This document shows, in pieces, positions 56,407 through 64,000 of a DNA stretch of 64,000 nucleotides. The stretch is from Epiperipatus broadwayi (lineage: Eukaryota; Onychophora; Udeonychophora; Euonychophora; Peripatidae). The position numbers were made by a program, and so were the translations under genes. Each line of letters opens with the position of its first letter. Positions within the stretch are counted from its first letter, which is position 1. The DNA lies in the NCBI GenBank assembly GCA_028023455.1, contig JAQFVV010006221.1, forward strand, positions 10,530,825-10,594,824, given 5' to 3'. A model generated the notes under the pieces. That model was given only the letters and a program-made list of their open reading frames with translations, ran no database searches and was not told the origin of the DNA.

Positions 56407-56861
56407 CTGAGAGCACTGCACCTAGATCTTAAGATCTAATGCAGCTCTCCAGCAACCACCTTTTATCTCTACTTAACTATAAAACTATGAGAATGAAATT
56501 TGAAAACACAAAAATATTTTCAATCTAAGCTCAATAGCTTATATAGTCATATGGGTCTGAACTCAGTTCAGCACCCATACATTTTGGTGTCTTTGGCTCT
56601 TTAACAACCATAGCCTCCACTATTCTATTAGGCAGGATTGGTGTTAATCCATTAAGCATCACATGATCACCATCTCTTATACTAGCACATAATTGTTTAT
56701 AAACAAGGCAAAACTCTCCATACAGTAGTGCACCCTGAGCTTAGATTGAAAATATTTTTGTGTTTTCAATTTCATTCTCATAGTTTTATAGTTAAGTAGA
56801 GATAAAAGGTGTTTTCTGGAGAGCTGCATTAGATCCTAAGATCTAGGTGCAGTGCTCTCAG

Positions 56862-56920
56862 ATCCAAAGCTCCTCACTGACGAAGGCCACAAGCCAGAAA
56901 CTAGTATGGGAATATTGGAT
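56862..56920 (+). ncRNA. Hammerhead ribozyme (Rep-A), A at cleavage site
   Basis: ATCC, CCTCA, CTGACGA, stem II GGC-CACAA-GCC, GAAA, ACTAGT, A56906 as cleavage base (A is tolerated), TGGGA, ATATT, GGAT. Core intact. Confidence 0.87.
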
Positions 56921-57078
56921 GAGTAGGCATTGGATAGGGATTTTATGCACAAGCCTTCTGGCATCCATTGATTACTCTGTTTGACACAGGGTGGCACTAC
57001 TGTATAGAGAGTTTTGCCTTGTTTATAAAAAATTATGTGGTAGTAAAAGAGATGGTGATCATGTGATACTTTTTCATA

Positions 57079-58910
57079 CAGTATTGTCTATCTTAATGAT
57101 TCTGGTACATTTTTATTGCCAAAACAACCTTCTTCCAATACTAAGATGTTTCATACTTTTGAGAAATTTTGTCAATTCATAAATATTTCTATTATTTTGA
57201 AGAAATTTAATTTTTATAAATAGATCATTTAAAAATATTTTAATACTCTTTGTGTAATACATTATTTATTGATTTATTGTATTAAAATTTATTCATGAAT
57301 TGTTGTTGTTTTTGTAGGAGTTATCTATATAGCAGATTTTAGTAGAATATCAGCTAACTTTTTATTGACCTCATTAAATTTACTGAAGTATTTCTGAAGA
57401 CTAATTATATCAATTATTAGATATTGCCTTTCTTAATAATCTTTGTCTTTCTAGCTGTGCAACATGTATTTCATATAGCTCTTTCTTTTCTGATTATTGT
57501 CAGTTTTCTGTTGGCTAATATATATCCATTCTGTTATACTTTTATTTAGATACGTCAAAGTTCATTTTAATATTTAATTCTTCCAAAAAGGATTTTATAA
57601 TATATAGTTCTTTTTTTTTTTTTTTGCAAATTTCATAATTCTATGTTCTCTAATATTTCATTCTCCATAAACAAATTTATCACAGAACTTTCATTTTTTA
57701 GTCATTTTATTTCCAACATTGGTCTAATCAAAATCATCAAAATGAGTACTTTACTATCATAAGCATGGATTATGTACATTTGTTAATTTCCATTAAATTG
57801 AACAAATAATTATTTCCTCTTTGTCTGATAAACCACCAATATCTACAATATAGTTCTTCCATATTTTATTAGTAATCAATCCCACTCTATTTTAGTTTTT
57901 AATATTTAAATCTTCACATGAAAGTAAATGACCATTTTAAAAATCTGTTATCTTTTCATTTTTTATCCAACTTCACAAAGTTTAACACTTTTTCCCAAAT
58001 CATTAAAACAATCTTTTACTTGAAAGTAAACTGCAATTACAGGTAACTAAATGAAATGTCATAATCAAATACCTTGGCTGATAAATCTACAGTTTCCAAA
58101 ATGCAAAGGCCGTGAATTATTTTTGTTTGTTGTGATTGTAAATATTTAAGAAAGAAACAGTATTAATACGTACTCATATGCATACATTTATATTGACCCA
58201 AAAATGTTAATTAATGACTGTCTTAAGAAATACCAGATATCTGATAAAATAATCATGGTATCATTTTGATCTTGAATCCAGAAGTTAGGGCTAGTAAACT
58301 CACTGCTTTATTTTTATTAGAGGACAACCCATACATGTTCATTTATCCTATAAATAAATACAATGCACAATTGTTTATACAGTAGTTTTAGAAATTTTCT
58401 CTCCTTAGTTGCTTTAAGACCTCAAAAAATATCAAAGGATCTCCTTTCAGTTTAGTTTAAAACTGGTCATCATAGTTAATGCCACATTTTAAACTTTATA
58501 TTTGTCTTTTACATTTTATTTAAGAGCACAACTAATAAGCATTAATTGCTATTTTTCTGTTTTGCTCTTTTCTTCCAGTAGTTCAATTTTCTGCTTCAAC
58601 AAAACATTTAATGATTAAGATATAAAACCTTGTTCTGTCATTTAACATTTATTTTTTTACTATTTCCAAAACATGTTATAATGTAAATCCCAACATGTAA
58701 AGATAATTTTTATTACTATCAAAAATTTATGGTTTTTAACTTGAATTTTATTTAATTTATATGTTTACAACCAATTTGTTAAAATTTTCATTAAGTTTTT
58801 GACAAAGTCTAAGAACCACTCATAAACAAATATAACAATTGTAAATCCAGAAATAAAGAAAAACAAAGAAGAAATATTAAGTTTTGTAATAACTGTACAA
58901 TTATTCCAAG
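57079..58910. other. AT-rich stretch, no gene
   Basis: The minus strand at about 57650-57880 has LINE-endonuclease-like wording in broken frames, too weak to call. Poly-T at 57609-57625. Confidence 0.4.
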
Positions 58911-58923
58911 AATCCCAAATATA

Positions 58924-59508
58924 GCCAATAAACATCACATGACGACCAGTTCTTATGCTTGCTTATAACTGTTATTAAAACAAGCAAACTCTCTATACGT
59001 TTTGCCATTCACTGCAAGCCAGAGTAATCAATGGATGCCAGAAGGCTTGTGCATAAAATCCCCATCTAGTGCCTACTCATCCAATATTTCCAGACTAGTT
59101 TCTGGCTTATGGCCTTCATCAGTGAGGAGCCTTGGATCTGAGAGCACTGCAGCTAGATTTTAGTATCTAATGCAACCCTTCAGCAGCCACCTTTTATCTC
59201 TACTTAACTACAAAACTATGAGTCTTAAATTGAAAACACTATAATATTTTCAATCCACGCTATTAGCTTATATAGTCAAATAGGTCTAAACTCAGTTCAG
59301 TACCTATAAATTTTGGTGTCTTTGGTTCTTTAATAACAATAGCCACCACTATCCTATTACATAGGATTGTGTTTAAGCCAATAAAGATCACATGATCACC
59401 ATTTCTTATGCTTGCTTATAACTGTTATTAAAACAGGCAAAACTCTATAGATATTACTCTGGCATGCAGTGAGTGGCAATATGTATAGAGAGTTTTGCCT
59501 GTTTTAAC
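58924..59508 (-). mobile_element. Rep-A foldback, B'-A-B'-A-A'
   Basis: Reversed B (58924-58980), A (58981-59370), reversed B (59375-59433), A stub and short A' (to 59508). The flanks share CCCAAATATA at 58914-58923 and 59509-59518 (10 bp perfect, diverging beyond). Confidence 0.82.
59079..59137 (-). ncRNA. Hammerhead ribozyme (Rep-A), stem I weakened
   Basis: Minus strand: CTGATGA, stem II with one change (GGCCATAAGCC), GAAA, ACTAGT, C; TGGAA replaces TGGGG so inner stem I loses pairs. Confidence 0.78.
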
Positions 59509-59849
59509 CCCAAATATACCATGTTCTTCACATATTCATCAGCTCTTCATTTGACATCTTGCAATACCATCTTTTACCTTTTTTGCATTGATAAAATCTT
59601 TGGAATTTCACCTAATTGTAACTTGGTTTCCATTCTGTAGTCAGCAATATTCTCCCAATAAAATTATCAATATTGCACCTACGTAATGCATTTTGAAATC
59701 ATATTTGTAATACAAATGGAGCCTGTTTTTTTTTTCAACTAAACCCACATTCAAGTTCATCATGAAATTCTTTTCAGAAATTCTGTCACAAATTATTTAT
59801 TTTATATGATTTAATCTACCAAGGAAGTTTCTTTACAATACTAAATGTA

Positions 59850-60830
59850 ATACTATCACATACAGACAAGTTAGAAAAATTTACTAAATTGTTTTTAAAT
59901 ATTTAAAATCATGCAGATCATCTTCAAGCAAATTGTTTCAGAATTTATATTGTATTGACAGGGGGTCCAGGTTTCCCATTATACAACAAATGGGGAAAAA
60001 TAATAGCCCTATACTCAATTAATTTAGTTGAAGTAGATGTATTACCATAATGAAAAATTCTAAATTTGTTAGATATAGCTAGAAGCAACTTGTTGAAGTC
60101 TGTCTAACATTTTAACATCACAGTTCACATTTCAATCAAAAAGCTATCAAGATATTTATACTATTTCACATCCTCAAGTTGATCATCACTTTAGTTAAAA
60201 GTTGCTCAAGAAATTTTTCAACATGAGATTGATAAACTTTTTGAGTTTTTTCTTACATTAATTCTTAAAATTTTTATAGATTATATTCAAAACATTAAGA
60301 ATATTCCACACATGGCACCTTGAATTATTAAAATCAAAGCAATATCATTAGTATACTGCAAATCTAGGAATCAAGATGAAGTTCTTATTTTTAATCCAAA
60401 TTCAAGTTATGACAACACATTTTTAAATTTTTCCAAAGATCTATATTTAAAATAAGGTTGAAGTTACAATGCTACTAAGTTTTCATCAACAGTAAAAAGA
60501 CATTCTCTTATTTCACCATATAGAAGTTGTAATAAACTTCAATGAATAACCAGCTTTCTTCAAACATTTCCACCAAAAACTTTTTGATTAACTAACAAAA
60601 TTGATAAAAGCAATATATAAATCATATCATTACCCACAACATATTTTTTTTGTATATTTTTAACAACAAAAACGATTTCTATACGATTTTCTAAAGCTAG
60701 CACTGTACTTTGTAGTCCTTCATCTGTGAATGAAAGTAACCCTTTCAATAAAATTTTTGAAAGTACTTTTTTATAATAAATAACAAATGATACTTCATTA
60801 AATTTCCTCTGCATGTTTGGTTTTGTATCA
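59850..60830 (-). pseudogene. LINE-C RT fragment
   Basis: Minus strand reads DLQYTNDIALI (altered YADD box, 60344-60355), then, across frame changes, DVK-YKYLDSFL, SNKFRIFHYGNTSTSTKLIEYRAIIFPHLLYNGK. That is the known LINE order YADD, Y-YLGS, then NTSTSTKLxxYRAxxxPTLLYGSE. The fragment includes palm and thumb regions. It is a third RT family, distinct from LINE-A and LINE-B by its motif wording. Confidence 0.75.
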
Positions 60831-61316
60831 CTTTTTAAAAAGTTGTATCTATAGAAGCATACTTAATATTCTTTGTTTTAACTTCATTCAGATAGGTATT
60901 TTTGCTCAAATTTAAAATATATATACAATAAACCACACAATTTTCTTTATTTATCTTGGATTTATTATATGAACTATTAGAAATTTATTTAACACACATT
61001 GATTATGTAAGCTTGTGGTTAAGACCTGTAGAGGTCCCTACCTTCGCATTTTCAACTGCACATGCTTTAGGTTTATTGCCTTAGTAAATATATGAACTAT
61101 TATAACGTACAAAACTATACTTCAACATTTTGACTATATTCTTTTATAGTCGATATCAAGGAACAACTAAAAAATACATAAAAACAACAAATACAAATAA
61201 TACATTTGAAAAATACAAATACCTCTTATCTCAAAAACTCTTTTAATATATAATCTTAACTTTTCATTACATTCATTTCTTAAATACCATCCTTAAAATA
61301 ATTTCCTATAATTATT
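60831..61316. other. AT-rich stretch, no gene
   Basis: No feature supported. Confidence 0.5.
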
Positions 61317-61414
61317 TAATTAAACCAACCTATTATTCTCTTTTTTTTTTTTTTTCAATTAACATCCTATCCTATTCATTAATTGAAAAAAGAGGATAAT
61401 AGGTTGATTTAATT
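61317..61414. repeat. Inverted repeat with 38-bp arms
   Basis: AATTAAACCAACCTATTATT and CAATTAA mirror TTAATTG and AATAATAGGTTGATTTAATT-like sequence (one change), with a short loop. Confidence 0.8.
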
Positions 61415-63438
61415 AAAAGTGAAGGAAGCCTATTTAATATCCAATAATAACAATGCCATCAACAAAAGAGAGGCTTGCTTTACTATTTCCAAAGCATGGA
61501 ATATTTAGTGATTTGCATATTTGAATATTTTATGCAAACATTTACACGCGATTAAAAAGCGTATTTACAATGTGTCATCAATTAAATAGCTATACTATTG
61601 GGTTTAAATATTTCCCTGAAATCGCTTAGCTATAAAGGATTTTTAATTTAAAGGAAACTTCACTGGTTGATATGTAATTAACATATTTATATTTATTATT
61701 AAATAATTATAGAGGATTATTTTTTAAAAAGGTATTTAAGAAACGAATGTAGTGAAAAGTGAAGATTGTTTGAAGAGTTTTAAGGGAAGAGGTATTTGTT
61801 ATATGTATTGTTTGTATTTATTGTTCTTATATATATTTTTAGGTGTTTTTTGATAAAGACTATAAAACAATGTAATCAAAATGATGGAGTATATTTTTGT
61901 ATATTATAATAAATCAAGGTTTATAAAGAAGTGTGTGTGTGCTTTGTTGTATATATAATGAAATTAATAGAAGACTGTGTTTGTTATTTTTTAATATATT
62001 CAAATTTAAAAACCATCATCTAAATTATTATATTATTATTTAAAGAATGGCACTAGAATATTAGTCCTGCAATGTAGGGGAGCTGGTACACCTTTTCACA
62101 TCTGCAATAAATATATAATCTTGTGATCATGTCAAATTTAAGCGAAATAAACCCTGCAATGTTATCCGATCTCATGTGAAAATGTTTTTTCTCTTTATCA
62201 AAACGTGGTTTTTGTTTTTTTGATATTTCAATATTTTCAGTTATTGTCCAGATTTCTTTCTGACAACAGCTTTCATTTCAATTGCATTTTGTTGCTTCAT
62301 CCAAGTATTTCTACGTTATTTCTATTTCTGAAATCTTTTGATTTTAAGTGTGTAAGTATATGTAGTATTCGTTTTTGTCCTTTTGACTTTCTTTTCATAA
62401 CTTTCTAATGCCAGTTACAATCATTTTCATGTGAACCACAGATATAAACTTTATAAATCCAGCAACTCGGGTTCACACACAAAACATTGAAAGTATATGG
62501 TGGTAAAATAAGTAGCAGTGAGGGACATCAAAGCAACTGCAAATTTATGTGTTGCATAGATTGCATGAAAAATGACAATGCATTCATTTGCATACTGAAC
62601 GACAAAAAAAAATTTTCACCAGGATGAAAAATTAATAAAAGTGTTGTAATTTATATTTTTTTATTTTTGTGAATTTTTGAGGTTTTCTTTTTTTTAAAAA
62701 AAAATATATATTCATTTATTAGCATTTCTGTGGAAAATTTCTTTCAACTGATGGACTGTGCAACATTTTCAATAAAACTACATTTTGGGGGAAAAATTTT
62801 TAGTTGAGATCTCCACTTTGTGTCAAAAATGTAAATGCCAAATTGCTTGTTTCAACATGAAAATTCCTGTTATATATTAGATGGTAAGTAGCATATGAGT
62901 ATATTTTATGTTTTTTTTTGTAAATAATATTTAAAAAAATAATAATTTAGTGATTGTTTTATCCATATTTAAAATAACATTTTGGTACTAGAGTAATGGC
63001 ATATTTTTCATATTTTTGGGCTGAGAAAATGTACTTTTTAAGATTGGCTTTTTTGTGTGAAATTCAAAATATTAGTGGTTGTAATACATTTTACATTGAT
63101 AAAGTCACATATATTTTTCTGGATGGTAAATCAATATATTTTTTAAAATGTTCTTTTATTAAAATCAATTTACTATTATTATAAATTTTAAACATTTTTT
63201 TGTGCAAAGGTACTATGTATTTGTGTATAGCAAATCAATTTTTTTTAAACGTTTTTTTTTTTAATATCAATTTCTTGCTCAAATTCATATATCTTTATTA
63301 TTGTTATAATGTTAAATTCCACTCCATTTACTATTGTTGTTATAAATTTTACACTTTTTATGTGAAAGTTGTATATAATTCCACTCCATATTGTATACTT
63401 TTAATTGTGAAAGTAGTATTTTTAATCCTGCAACACAG
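61415..63438. other. T-rich stretch, no gene
   Basis: Long T-runs, no conserved frame. ACACCTTTTCACAT at about 62088 is shared with the palindrome at 63439. Confidence 0.5.
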
Positions 63439-63620
63439 AGCATGTATTTAGACATGCTACACCTTTTCACATATGTATTCAACCTGCTGATAACTTTGTA
63501 AATCTTGTGAAAATATCATGTACAAGTTCCATGTACACATTATTTTGGTCAGATCACAAGATTACAAAGCTATCAGTGGATTGATATGAATGAAAAAGCA
63601 TAGCATGTCTAATACATGCT
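63439..63620. repeat. Palindrome with about 90-bp arms
   Basis: AGCATGTATTTAGACATGCT, CTGATAACTTTGTAAATCTTG on the left mirror CAAGATTACAAAGCTATCAG and AGCATGTCTAATACATGCT on the right. The centre is CATGTAC...GTACATG-like. Confidence 0.8.
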
Positions 63621-64000
63621 TTTGGTTACAAGATTAATACTCAAGTACCAAAAAAATAATCAAAATAATGTTCTTTCTGTGCAAAGTAGCATTATTACCA
63701 CATAAAAAACCAATGCATTTACATATCTAATAGGATTATAATGTCATTTTTTAAGTTTACATATTACTTTCAATGTATCAAAAATAACTTAGTGACCATG
63801 AACAGCATATAACTATATCTTCTTTGTAATTTTAATTCATGAATCATTTTTAGCATTCTTTTAGAATGTTGAACTTCTATTTTTTAAATTTTTCTATTAT
63901 GTTACAAAGGATCCACATATTTGAGATAGTTATAGGACTTGTAGAAATTTTACATTTAAAGGTATGTGGAATTACACATAATCATCTCTTTTGTAATTCA
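63621..64000. other. AT-rich stretch, no gene
   Basis: Nothing recognised to the window end. Confidence 0.5.

Larger units (their letters stand above)
56261..57065 (+). mobile_element. Rep-A foldback, A-B'-A-A'-B
   Basis: A (56261-56650), reversed B (56655-56702), a 30-bp A stub, A' (56737-57017) and B. Perfect 13-bp direct repeat ATACTTTTTCATA at 56248-56260 and 57066-57078. Confidence 0.9.

Noticed and set aside
57650-57880. Endonuclease domain of a further LINE on the minus strand
   Set aside because: Only scattered residues fit; no catalytic motif could be read.
63475-63530. Hammerhead-like CTGATAA...GAAA in the 63.4-kb palindrome
   Set aside because: The core has A for G8, no stem II can form and the flanks do not pair as stem I.

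Overview
The window is AT-rich eukaryotic DNA from an animal genome and contains no host gene I can support. The evidence is long ATT microsatellites, tRNA-derived SINEs, at least four families of decayed non-LTR retrotransposons (LINE-A to LINE-D), a Penelope-like GIY-YIG fragment, a hAT element with an 8-bp target duplication, and many long palindromes. The mix fits an invertebrate with a repeat-rich genome. I cannot name the species or phylum.

Layout. 0.7-1.0 kb: LINE-A 3' end. 2.2-5.4 kb: near-complete dead LINE-A (EEP endonuclease, RT, C-terminal domain). 5.9-7.5 kb: SINE, a hammerhead foldback (Rep-A) and a Penelope-like GIY-YIG fragment. 8.8-11.4 kb: LINE-A 5' piece, Rep-D pair and Rep-B foldbacks. 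12-15.8 kb: GA-rich tract, SINEs and three Rep-A foldbacks. 16.5-19.8 kb: two head-to-tail LINE-D copies lacking RT. 19.8-25.8 kb: Rep-M MITEs, Rep-A, LINE-A and LINE-D fragments, a Rep-C hammerhead and Rep-B. 28-32 kb: (ATT)n and a LINE-B copy broken by two insertions. 32-39 kb: Rep-A, an inverted duplication of the Penelope-like 3' end, the largest Rep-A palindrome and a Rep-B. 39.8-48.4 kb: rearranged LINE-A, LINE-B, several palindromes, hAT with a nested SINE, Rep-B. 48.6-64 kb: Rep-T repeats, two more Rep-A elements, LINE-C and AT-rich filler.

Main result. Three otherwise unrelated palindromic repeat families (Rep-A, Rep-B, Rep-C) carry type I hammerhead self-cleaving ribozymes. Each has the CUGANGA core, a stem II hairpin, GAAA, a very short palindromic stem III, and a stem I that pairs across the cleavage site. 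Rep-A and Rep-B insertions are bounded by perfect or near-perfect direct repeats of about 12-16 bp (a 10-bp one in one case), which are best read as target-site duplications. In the largest Rep-A element two same-strand ribozymes lie exactly 457 nt apart, so a transcript could release a 457-nt monomer, as in retrozymes. The one plausible autonomous partner in the window is the Penelope-like element, a class known to carry hammerheads and to produce tandem and inverted copies. It is represented by a GIY-YIG fragment at 6.99-7.30 kb and a snap-back inverted copy of its 3' end at 36.2-36.8 kb.
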